This document shows, one piece after another, positions 1 through 5,584 of a stretch of 5,744 nt of DNA. Within the stretch, counting starts at the first letter, position 1; every line of letters begins with the position of its first letter. The position numbers and the translations under genes are program-made. A model generated the notes under the pieces. The model made no database searches. It had not been told where the DNA came from and saw nothing but the letters and a program-made list of their open reading frames with translations. Origin of the DNA: CAVPGH01 sp046726955 (lineage in GTDB: Bacteria; Acidobacteriota; Vicinamibacteria; Fen-336); the NCBI GenBank assembly GCA_046726955.1, contig JBKPBQ010000436.1, positions 1-5,744 of the forward strand, read 5' to 3'.

Positions 1-210
1 GCTCTTGAACTGCTCGCCGCTCCCCATGCGGCCCTTGATCTCGTTGCCGGTGATGGTGACCTCGCGGATCTGGCCCGCCTCCACCTGCGACATGAACTCG
101 CTGAACTTGAGCGGCTGCTCGCGCTTCTGGATCTGGGCGAAGTGCCAGGCCAGGAAGATGACGACCAGCAGGGACATCCACAACATTACGGTCTTGAAGG
201 TGGCGTTCAC
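1..210 (-). CDS. ftsH: FtsH, ATP-dependent zinc metalloprotease, N-terminal part only
   Basis: Only the first 70 codons are inside the window; the gene runs off the left edge. The translation begins VNATFKTVMLWMSLLVVIFL and has one hydrophobic segment at about residues 8-23. After it comes a charged stretch and the FSEFMSQVEAGQIREVTI region typical of the periplasmic domain of FtsH, with the usual F-x-E/D-F...V..G.I..V pattern. The AAA+ ATPase and HExxH protease domains would lie outside. FtsH is a hexameric inner-membrane protease that removes misfolded membrane proteins and regulatory proteins. The GTG start is chosen because a GGAGG lies 10 nt upstream (221-225); the in-frame ATG codons at residues 9 and 12 fall inside the membrane segment. 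It lies 36 nt downstream of hpt, the order seen in many bacteria, so it is probably cotranscribed with tilS and hpt. Identification rests on the N-terminal motif plus context. Confidence 0.9.
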   Translation of the reverse strand, partial: MNATFKTVMLWMSLLVVIFLAWHFAQIQKREQPLKFSEFMSQVEAGQIREVTITGNEIKGRMGSGEQFKS

Positions 211-220
211 GATTCCGTTG

Positions 221-225
221 CCTCC
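221..225 (-). promoter_or_regulatory. Ribosome binding site of ftsH
   Basis: GGAGG on the minus strand with a 10-nt spacer to the GTG at 210. It supports the GTG rather than the ATG codons within the membrane helix. The 36-nt hpt-ftsH gap shows neither a terminator hairpin nor a promoter. Confidence 0.7.
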
Positions 226-246
226 GACGTCCAGCGGGGTTGAAGC

Positions 247-855
247 TTAGGTCCCCTCTCCCGCGCCCCCACGGGAAATATCTATTGTACGCCCCTCCGG
301 GGCAGGAAGTGGCCGGGGGATCGTCCCGATATACGGGAGCCCCCGATAGCTCTCGGCGTGGTCGAGCCCGTAGCCCACGAGGTAGCGGTCGGACATCGGC
401 TCGGGGAGGGTGAAGGCCGCCCAGTCGGGCTTGACGTCGATCTTGCGCGCGCCCGGCTTGTCCACGAGCGCGCAGACCCGCACCGTCCGCGGGCCTTTGT
501 CCCGGATGTGGTCGAGGATGAAGCTCAGCGTGATCCCGGTGTCGATCACGTCGTCGAGGAGCAGGATGTCCCGTCCGGCGTAGGGCACGTTCGAGGTGTA
601 GAGGATCTCCAGGGGACCGCGTGCGGAAGGCCCTGCCGCCTCCTCCGCCTTGGAGCGCGCCCGCACCATGTGCACGGTGAGCTCGAGCGGGATCTTGCGC
701 ACGAGGTCGGCCAGGAAGATGAGACAGCTCGTCATCAATCCGACCACGGCGATCTCGCGGTCGCCGTAGAACCGGCCGATCTCCGCCCCCAGCTCCGCGA
801 GCCGGGTTGCGATCTGCTCCTCGGTGAACAGGAGTTCGGGCGTCGGCTTCTTCAT
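247..855 (-). CDS. hpt: Hypoxanthine(-guanine) phosphoribosyltransferase, divergent active-site loops
   Basis: A 202-residue purine phosphoribosyltransferase that would join PRPP to hypoxanthine or guanine in purine salvage in the cytoplasm. The PRPP-binding motif is clear: ILLLDDVIDTGITL at residues 97-110, with the two acidic residues D101-D102 and the DTG loop. The Lys that contacts the purine is present in VDKPGARK (K133), as are the aromatic-rich FTLPEP (148-153) and the late family motif LVGYGLDHAESYRGLPYIG (159-177). Two features are atypical. The pyrophosphate loop that usually reads LKG is LMTS (40-43), and the mobile catalytic loop that usually carries Ser-Tyr-Gly (SSYG) is RARSKAEEAAG (65-75). 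A C-terminal tail of about 20 residues extends past the usual end. The ATG overlaps the tilS stop as ATGA, so translation is probably coupled; the only upstream purine run is a weak GGGG. Family membership is secure, but the preferred base is not. Confidence 0.93.
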   Translation of the reverse strand: MKKPTPELLFTEEQIATRLAELGAEIGRFYGDREIAVVGLMTSCLIFLADLVRKIPLELTVHMVRARSKAEEAAGPSARGPLEILYTSNVPYAGRDILLLDDVIDTGITLSFILDHIRDKGPRTVRVCALVDKPGARKIDVKPDWAAFTLPEPMSDRYLVGYGLDHAESYRGLPYIGTIPRPLPAPEGRTIDISRGGAGEGT

Positions 856-2219
856 GGTGTCGTCCCCGCAGGTTGTAGCGTCGTGACGAGCCGCAGGCCG
901 ATCCAGCGGTCGTCCGCGCGAGCTTCGAGCTCGGCTCCCGGAAACCACAGGATCCGCCGGCCGGCGGCGAGCACCGGGAGCGCGTTGCGCTCGTCGGCCG
1001 GGATGCGCCGGTCCAGCAGCATGCGCTTGAGGCTGACCTCGCGCCCGTGCCAGACGACGCGGTCGCCGGGGCGGCGGGTGCGCACGACGAGGTCGGCGCC
1101 CGCGGGGACCGCGACCCGCAGGCCATCCCCGAATCCGGAGGCGCCGGGCGACGTCTCCAGGGCCAGTCCCGCGGGCAGATCCACCCGTCCCGGCACGGGC
1201 AGAGCATAGACAAAGGGCCGGGTCGCCTTTGTGCGCCGGGCCACTCGGATCTCGTCGAACCGGACGTGGGCGACGCGGCCGCCGGGAAGAGCGAGCGCCC
1301 GGCCGGACGCCCGGGGGGACCTCGCCAGCGCGAGGAGACGCTCCAGATGGCCGGCGCCGACGCCGCGCCGGCCGCCCGAGGCCTCGAGGGCTGCGCGGAG
1401 GGCGAGCCGGGCGAGGGGGGGCGGGGCCTGGGCGAGGACGTGCCGGAAGAGGACGATCCCGTCGCCGTCGAGCCGGCTGGCCCGGGCCAGGAGCCGACGC
1501 GCCCGGCGCTCGAGCCAGCGCGCCTCGTCGCCGAGGACCCCCGCGGAGCGGGCCAGCGTCTCCTTGATCCGCGGATTGAACCGGCTCTCCAGGTAGGGCA
1601 GGAGCTCGTGGCGGACGCGGTTGCGGAGGTGCCGCGGGTCGGCGTTCGTGGGGTCTTCGCGCCACGCCTGGCCGTGCTGTTGGAGATAGCCCAGGACCTT
1701 CTCACGGGACACCGTGAGCAGGGGCCGCACGATTCCGCGAGCCCGGGCTCGCATTGCCCCCAGGCCCACGCGCCCGGACCCGCGGACGAGACGCAGGACG
1801 AGCGTCTCGGCCTGGTCGTCGCGCGTGTGGGCCGTCGCGATCGCGTCCGCGTGGTCCTCGCGGAGGACGCGGCGCAGGAAGATGTAGCGCTCGCGGCGGG
1901 CGGCGTCCTCGAGTCCCCGGTGCTCGCGCTCGGCGCGAGCGCGGACGTCGGCTCGGTCGATGCGGAGGGTCACGCCCAGCCTCGTGCAGAGGTCCTCACA
2001 GAAACGTGCGTCCTCCGCGGATTCCCTCCGCAGGCCGTGGTCGAGGTGCGCGGCCACGAGATCGAGGGAGCGCCGCGCCCGGAGGGCGACGAGCGCGTGG
2101 AGCAAGGCGACGGAGTCGGCTCCGCCGGAGAGCGCGACCACGAGGCGGCGCAGAGGCGCACGTCGCCCCTGGGCCACGAGGGCCCGGTCCACGGCCGCGA
2201 CGAGGGGATCGATCTTCAC
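852..2219 (-). CDS. tilS: tRNA(Ile)-lysidine synthetase TilS
   Basis: A 455-residue N-type ATP pyrophosphatase. The family attaches lysine to C34 of tRNA-Ile(CAU), changing its amino-acid identity from Met to Ile and its codon from AUG to AUA, an essential step. The P-loop SGGADS is at residues 31-36, HLDHGLR at 58-64, the HTRDDQAETLVLRLVRGSG block at 131-149, REDPTN at 187-192 and RNRVRHELLP at 199-208. The C-terminal tRNA-binding domain has RTRRPGDR (380-387) and a LKRMLLDRRIPADERNALPVL-type segment (397-417). Length is normal. I start at the GTG at 2219. It has GGAGG 8 nt upstream, whereas the in-frame GTG at 2234 has no ribosome binding site, lies 6 nt from the tRNA CCA end, and its first codons are themselves the GGAGG. 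The gene overlaps hpt by 4 nt. Confidence 0.95.
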   Translation of the reverse strand: MKIDPLVAAVDRALVAQGRRAPLRRLVVALSGGADSVALLHALVALRARRSLDLVAAHLDHGLRRESAEDARFCEDLCTRLGVTLRIDRADVRARAEREHRGLEDAARRERYIFLRRVLREDHADAIATAHTRDDQAETLVLRLVRGSGRVGLGAMRARARGIVRPLLTVSREKVLGYLQQHGQAWREDPTNADPRHLRNRVRHELLPYLESRFNPRIKETLARSAGVLGDEARWLERRARRLLARASRLDGDGIVLFRHVLAQAPPPLARLALRAALEASGGRRGVGAGHLERLLALARSPRASGRALALPGGRVAHVRFDEIRVARRTKATRPFVYALPVPGRVDLPAGLALETSPGASGFGDGLRVAVPAGADLVVRTRRPGDRVVWHGREVSLKRMLLDRRIPADERNALPVLAAGRRILWFPGAELEARADDRWIGLRLVTTLQPAGTTP

Positions 2220-2227
2220 CGAGCCGG

Positions 2228-2232
2228 CCTCC
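2228..2232 (-). promoter_or_regulatory. Ribosome binding site deciding the tilS start
   Basis: GGAGG on the minus strand, 8 nt before the GTG at 2219. It lies between the tRNA 3' end (2241) and that start, so the longest reading frame (GTG at 2234) would read through its own ribosome binding site. This favours the shorter protein. Confidence 0.7.
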
Positions 2233-2240
2233 ACTGGAGT

Positions 2241-2317
2241 TGGTGGCGGTGCAGGGATTCGAACCCCGGACGCCGCGGATATGAGCCGCGTGCTCTAACC
2301 AACTGAGCTACACCGCC
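2241..2317 (-). tRNA. tRNA with CAU anticodon, probably elongator tRNA-Met
   Basis: A complete 77-nt tRNA with encoded CCA. The acceptor stem GGCGGTG/CACCGCC is fully paired. The D arm is GCTC...GAGC with AGTTGGTTA as loop. The anticodon stem CGCGG/CCGCG is fully paired and encloses CTCATAT, giving anticodon CAT with A37. The variable region is 5 nt (GCGTC). The T arm is CGGGG/CCCTG with one G-T pair and loop TTCGAAT; the discriminator is A, followed by CCA. CAU is shared by initiator Met, elongator Met and Ile2 (the TilS substrate). Initiator is excluded by the normal first acceptor pair (G1-C72) and the absence of the GGG/CCC anticodon stem. Acceptor pairs G4-C69 and G5-C68 differ from the C-G pairs of E. 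coli tRNA-Ile2 and, as far as I recall, resemble elongator Met of Bacillus. I favour elongator Met; Ile2 is not fully excluded. It sits directly upstream of tilS. Confidence 0.96.
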
Positions 2318-2384
2318 AGATTTGGGGAGAAACCGGGCGCCTTCCAACTCAAGCTTACACGAAATCCCGCGCTTTCTCGCGTGC

Positions 2385-2390
2385 TACACT
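2385..2390 (+). promoter_or_regulatory. Possible extended -10 promoter for the small zinc-protein gene
   Basis: TACACT (4 of 6 to TATAAT) is preceded by TG plus one base (2382-2384), giving an extended -10 TGCTACACT. No convincing -35 is seen 16-18 nt upstream. Transcription would begin near 2397, about 11 nt before the TTG at 2408. The 2318-2407 interval also has to hold any promoter of the oppositely oriented tRNA; I see no good -10/-35 pair for that on the minus strand. Confidence 0.35.
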
Positions 2391-2407
2391 GCCGCGGGGC
2401 CCGGGCC

Positions 2408-2572
2408 TTGAACTGTCTCACCTGCCAGAAGGACGACCAGGAGACGACCCTCCACAAGTGCCCGATCTGCTTCAAGCTCGTGTGCGACAACTGCGCCATC
2501 CGCAGCTACGGCCGGATCTTCTGCACCAAGCGCTGCGCCGACCAGTTCTTCTTCGGCGACGACGACGAGTAG
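2408..2572 (+). CDS. Small eight-cysteine zinc-finger protein, function unknown
   Basis: A 54-residue protein if begun at the TTG (2408), reading MNCLTCQKDD at the N-terminus. An in-frame GTG at 2381 would add nine residues, but it overlaps the -10-like box and adds sequence unlike the rest. Cysteines fall in four pairs: CxxC at 3/6, CPIC at 18/21, CDNC at 26/29 and CxxxC at 39/43. This spacing fits two zinc sites in a cross-brace or treble-clef fold like B-box, zf-HIT or RING-like fingers, with pairs 1+3 and 2+4 sharing a metal. The tail is aromatic then acidic (FFFGDDDE). No catalytic residues or membrane segment are present. I do not recognise a named family. A role in protein or nucleic-acid contact is possible but unproven. 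It is divergent from the tRNA-tilS block and convergent with the glycosyltransferase, leaving 13 nt between the two stop codons. The regular cysteine pattern makes it a real gene despite its size. Confidence 0.8.
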   Translation: MNCLTCQKDDQETTLHKCPICFKLVCDNCAIRSYGRIFCTKRCADQFFFGDDDE

Positions 2573-2585
2573 TCGCTCGACCGTC

Positions 2586-4418
2586 TTAGCGGCGGTCGCG
2601 GCGTAGAGCCTTCTCCGCCTCCTCCGGAGCCGCGAGCTCCGGGTGATACCGCTCGAGGTAGAGCGTCTTCTTGTAGAGACGCCGGGCGCGGGCCTGGGCC
2701 TCAGGGTCGGCCGTGCCGTAGTTGGCGGCGAGCACGACCTCGGACGGGCGCGGCGGCTCCCGTAGCCCGCCGAGGGTGAGCGCGGTCGCGGGGAGGAGCG
2801 GGTAGCGGGCGATCTCGCGGAAGCCGGGCACGACGCTGAACGAGCGCCGCTCCTCGGGACGGATGAGCAGCAGATACGGCAAGCGGGACGCGGCCAGGGG
2901 CCAGAGGTCGCACCGCTCGTCCACGGCCACCCGCGCGTGGAACAAAATGTCCCGCTGCGCGCGCGAGGGATCCAGGCAGAGCGCGACCGTGGCGTCGGGA
3001 CGCCAGAGCTGCTCGCGGCGGACGTCGGCCGCGATGGCGCGGTTGGGCTGGGCGGTCCAGAACGCGGGCAGGAACGTGGCCGCGAGGACGAACGAGACGC
3101 CGGCCACCGTGCCCGCGAGCGCTCCGAGGGCCAGCCGAGGCGTCGGCCGAAGCGCGGCGAGGAGGCAGGCGAGACCCGCCGCCGCGGCGACCGCGACGAG
3201 CAGACGCTGCGCCCACGCCGGCGGCAGCCAGTCCGCCGGGAACGCGACGAGCGCGCGCGTGAGCACGACGAGCGAGCCCGCGGCGAGGACGAGAACGACC
3301 CGCGTCCAGGCCCGATCGAGCGTGCGCCAGGACTCGAGGGTGAAGAAGCGGGCGACGAGGAGCGAGGCCGCGGGATAGAGCGGCAGCAGGTAGTAGTCGA
3401 TCTTTCCGCGAGACAGGCTCAGGGGCACGAGGGCGAGGACGATCCAGGCGGTGAGGAGCCTCATCCTCGCCCGCCGAGCGTCGTCGGCGTCCGCGCGCCC
3501 GCGCACGACGGCGAGGGGAAGGAAGAGAGACCAGGGCACGCCCTCCGCGAAGTAGGCGGGGACGTAGAACCAGAACGGACGGCCGACGTCGTAGGCCTCG
3601 CCCGCGAACCGCTCCAGGTTCTCGCGCAGGAAGAAGTACACGAGCGGCTCTCGCCCGAGCCTCGCGTAGACGAGGGCGAACCAGCCCAGCCCGAAGATCG
3701 CGAAGAAGACGACGGCGAGGAGCGCGGGGACCACACCGATGCGCGGAAGCTCGCGGCGGCGGTGGGCGACGAGGAGGGCGATGGCGATCCCGGGAATGAG
3801 GAGCGCGATCGGCCCCTTGGTCAGGAACCCCAGGCCGAGCGCCGCGCCCAGAGCGGGCACGACCCACGCGGGCGCGGGGGCGATGAGGGCGCGCGCGGCG
3901 AGCGCGACGGAGAGTGTCGACCAGAACGCGAGCAGCATGTCCGACATCGCGACGTGGCCGAACGTCACGAAGGCGACGGTCGTCGAGAGGACGACTCCAC
4001 CCGCGAGCGCCGTGCGGCGGTCGAAGAGGAGCGTGCCCAGCCAGACCGTGGCCAGGAGCACGAGGACGGAGCTCGCCGCCGCGACCACGCGCGCCGCCGC
4101 CGGCGTCGTGCCCAGCCAGAGCTGGGCGAGCGCCATCAGCCAGTAGGTCAGCGCGGGCTTGTCGAAGAAGGGCTCGCCCCGGTAGCGGGGCACGAGCCAG
4201 TCGCCGCTCTCGGTCATCGCCCGCGCGGCGTCGAGGAAGTAGATCTCGGCCCGCTCGAGCGGCGCGTCGCCCAGGCCGGTGAAGACGAGCGCGGCGAGGA
4301 GCAGGACGACCGCGACGAGGGCGGCCGCGAAGCGCTCGCCCGTGAGCTCCGAGCGGGGCGTCAGGGCGCGGCGGGGAGGTGCGCGGACGTCTCGCGCTTC
4401 AGGTGGAGCTGGCCGCAC
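2586..4418 (-). CDS. ArnT/PMT-family (GT-C, GT39-like) membrane glycosyltransferase
   Basis: A polytopic membrane protein of 610 residues from the GTG at 4418. The family moves a sugar from a polyprenyl-phosphate carrier to lipid A, protein or glycan outside the inner membrane. Hydrophobic segments lie at about 30-48, 91-103, 111-131, 139-154, 161-180, 184-217, 229-252, 284-304, 321-334, 342-358, 373-390, 403-423 and 427-454; a soluble C-terminal part follows. ArnT-like blocks in order are ESGDWLVPRYRGEPFFDKPALTYW (70-93, split here as ESGDWLVP and FFDKPALTYW), MSDMLLAFW (158-166), LTKGPIALLIPG (199-210), ERFAGEA...PFWFYVPAYFAEGVPW (269-296) and SLSRGKIDYYLLPLYPA (334-350). The usual DxDE at the first outside loop is replaced by ERAE (55-58). 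The start is uncertain. The GTG overlaps rlmN by 58 nt and lacks a ribosome binding site; a CTG at 4364 overlaps the rlmN stop as CTGA and gives 592 residues; no other ATG, GTG or TTG precedes the first helix. Substrate unknown. Confidence 0.88.
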   Translation of the reverse strand: MRPAPPEARDVRAPPRRALTPRSELTGERFAAALVAVVLLLAALVFTGLGDAPLERAEIYFLDAARAMTESGDWLVPRYRGEPFFDKPALTYWLMALAQLWLGTTPAAARVVAAASSVLVLLATVWLGTLLFDRRTALAGGVVLSTTVAFVTFGHVAMSDMLLAFWSTLSVALAARALIAPAPAWVVPALGAALGLGFLTKGPIALLIPGIAIALLVAHRRRELPRIGVVPALLAVVFFAIFGLGWFALVYARLGREPLVYFFLRENLERFAGEAYDVGRPFWFYVPAYFAEGVPWSLFLPLAVVRGRADADDARRARMRLLTAWIVLALVPLSLSRGKIDYYLLPLYPAASLLVARFFTLESWRTLDRAWTRVVLVLAAGSLVVLTRALVAFPADWLPPAWAQRLLVAVAAAAGLACLLAALRPTPRLALGALAGTVAGVSFVLAATFLPAFWTAQPNRAIAADVRREQLWRPDATVALCLDPSRAQRDILFHARVAVDERCDLWPLAASRLPYLLLIRPEERRSFSVVPGFREIARYPLLPATALTLGGLREPPRPSEVVLAANYGTADPEAQARARRLYKKTLYLERYHPELAAPEEAEKALRRDRR

Positions 4419-5440
4419 GCGGCGAGGATGTCCTGTCCGCGCGGACGCCGGACGGAAACGGTCACGTGGGCGTTGGCGAGGACCTTGGCGAACGCGTCCA
4501 CCGATTCGGGCGAGGGCGCGCGGAACGGGATCTCGGGGGCCGGGTTCAGCGGGATGAGGTTGACCTTGACCCGGCGTCCCTTGAGCAGCCGGACGAGCTC
4601 GCGGGCCTGCGCGGGGCTGTCGTTGACGCCGCGGAGCAGCACGTACTCGTACGTGACGAGGCCGCCCTTCGGGATCGGGTAGCGGCTCGCCGCTTCGATC
4701 ACGTCCGCGAGCGGGTACTTCTCCTCGATCGGCATGAGCGCGCGCCGCAGCGCCGCGTTGGGAGCGTGGAGGCTGATCGCGAGGTTGGGCCGCACCGGCT
4801 CCTGCATCAGCTTCTCGAGGGCGGGGAGGATGCCCACGGTCGAGAGCGTGAGCTTCTTGGGGGCGACCGCGAAGCCCTCCGGATCCATGAGCACGCGCAG
4901 CGCGGACACGGTGGACTCGTAGTTGAGGAGCGGCTCTCCCATTCCCATCACCACGATGTTCCAGGGCATCTCGCGGGGCGGGGCGTCCTCCATCACCGTC
5001 GCCACCTGGCCGAGGATCTCCCACGGCTTCAGGTTGCGCTTGTAGCCCGCGATGCCGGTCAGGCAGAACGCGCACGCGAGCGGGCAGCCGGCCTGCGTCG
5101 AGATGCAGATCGTGCGGCGCCGCTCCTCCGGGATGTAGACGCTCTCCACGGTCGCCCGTCCCGTCCGCTCACCGGCCGCCGCTTCCAGGCGGAAGAGGTA
5201 CTTCCGCGTCCCGTCGTAGGAGAGCGTCTGCTCGGCCACTTCCGGCCAGCGGATCTCGTCCTCCGCTTCGAGGCGTCGCCGCAGCTCCTTGCCGAGGTCC
5301 GTCATCTCCGCGAAGGAGCGGGCACGCTTGCGGTACAGCCACGAGTAGAGCTGCCGCGTCCGATACGGCGGCTCGCCCAGCGACACCACGACCTTCTCCA
5401 GTCCGGAACGGTCCAGGCCGAAGAGATTGGGGCGCGTCAT
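4361..5440 (-). CDS. rlmN: Dual-specificity RNA methyltransferase RlmN (radical SAM)
   Basis: A 359-residue radical-SAM enzyme. The family methylates C2 of A2503 in 23S rRNA and of A37 in some tRNAs, using one SAM for the radical and one as methyl donor. The iron-sulfur motif CxxxCxxC is C119, C123, C126 (GCPLACAFC). C112 (TICISTQ) and C342 (AACGQL) match the two extra conserved cysteines of the mechanism, the latter being the one that becomes methylated. E99 in VESVYIP matches the proposed catalytic acid/base. GMGEP (166-170) binds SAM, and SLHAP is at 223-227. The N-terminal helical domain (1-90) has the family pattern YRTRQLYSWLY. Length is normal and no key residue is missing. The ATG at 5440 is the only one in frame near the N-terminus. 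No Shine-Dalgarno is seen, but a -10 box at 5447-5452 would start the RNA at the ATG. The 3' end overlaps the glycosyltransferase gene. Confidence 0.97.
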   Translation of the reverse strand: MTRPNLFGLDRSGLEKVVVSLGEPPYRTRQLYSWLYRKRARSFAEMTDLGKELRRRLEAEDEIRWPEVAEQTLSYDGTRKYLFRLEAAAGERTGRATVESVYIPEERRRTICISTQAGCPLACAFCLTGIAGYKRNLKPWEILGQVATVMEDAPPREMPWNIVVMGMGEPLLNYESTVSALRVLMDPEGFAVAPKKLTLSTVGILPALEKLMQEPVRPNLAISLHAPNAALRRALMPIEEKYPLADVIEAASRYPIPKGGLVTYEYVLLRGVNDSPAQARELVRLLKGRRVKVNLIPLNPAPEIPFRAPSPESVDAFAKVLANAHVTVSVRRPRGQDILAACGQLHLKRETSAHLPAAP

Positions 5441-5446
5441 CCCGGC

Positions 5447-5452
5447 ATCATA
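5447..5452 (-). promoter_or_regulatory. -10 box for a probable leaderless rlmN transcript
   Basis: On the minus strand TATGAT (5 of 6 to TATAAT) ends six bases before the ATG of rlmN, so a start seven bases after the box falls on the A of the ATG. No good -35 lies 16-19 nt upstream; TTGCGA is about 26 nt away. Absence of a Shine-Dalgarno before rlmN agrees with a leaderless message. Confidence 0.4.
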
Positions 5453-5467
5453 GCGCGCATTCGTTTC

Positions 5468-5497
5468 TTGCCCGGGCCTCGCAAGCGTGTGTATGAT
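5468..5497 (+). promoter_or_regulatory. Candidate sigma-70-type promoter of the right-edge gene
   Basis: TTGCCC (5468-5473, 4 of 6 to TTGACA) and TATGAT (5492-5497, 5 of 6 to TATAAT) are separated by 18 nt. Transcription would begin near 5504, giving an untranslated leader of about 80 nt. An inverted repeat CTTGC...GCAAG (5467-5471 and 5481-5485) with the palindrome GCCCGGGC between its arms overlaps the -35 and spacer, and could be an operator. The leader holds another perfect palindrome, CCACCGGTGG (5540-5549). Confidence 0.5.
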
Positions 5498-5572
5498 CCG
5501 CGCTCGTCGTGAAGGCGCGGGTTGCACTCTCTCGAGCCTCCACCGGTGGCGCGATGAGCTGACGAATCGCCG

Positions 5573-5579
5573 AAGGAGG
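5573..5579 (+). promoter_or_regulatory. Strong ribosome binding site of the right-edge gene
   Basis: AAGGAGG, a full Shine-Dalgarno, is 5 nt before the ATG at 5585. Just upstream, GCGAT (5551-5555) can pair with ATCGC (5566-5570), and a two-codon open frame ATG-AGC-TGA sits at 5554-5562. Either could affect translation, but both are short enough to be chance. Confidence 0.75.
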
Positions 5580-5584
5580 CCGTC

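Noticed and set aside
358..1209. 283-codon plus-strand open frame opposite hpt and the tilS 3' end
   Set aside because: Antisense shadow; both minus-strand genes have full family motifs.
856..1665. Long N-terminal extension of hpt in its own frame
   Set aside because: The extension is Pro/Arg-rich and lies wholly within tilS; the true ATG overlaps the tilS stop as ATGA.
1047..2306. 419-codon plus-strand open frame opposite tilS, running into the tRNA
   Set aside because: Low-complexity translation that overlaps both a certain tilS and the tRNA in antisense.
2318..2380. Promoter for the tRNA-tilS-hpt-ftsH block on the minus strand
   Set aside because: One must exist near here or upstream, but candidate boxes (TAAGCT, TTGGAA) score poorly and have no matching partner at 16-18 nt.
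2578..2598. Hairpin CGACCG...CGGTCG between the convergent genes as a bidirectional terminator
   Set aside because: Only a 6-bp stem with a 9-nt loop, no T tract on either side, and it overlaps the stop codon of the glycosyltransferase gene; too weak to list.
2937..4682. 581-codon plus-strand open frame opposite the glycosyltransferase gene
   Set aside because: Highly charged, Arg/Glu/Gly-rich translation with no domain; it is a by-product of GC-rich codon use on the minus strand, where the other frame gives a clear membrane enzyme.
4379..5512. 377-codon plus-strand open frame opposite rlmN
   Set aside because: Antisense shadow of rlmN; His/Arg/Glu-rich with no recognisable motif.
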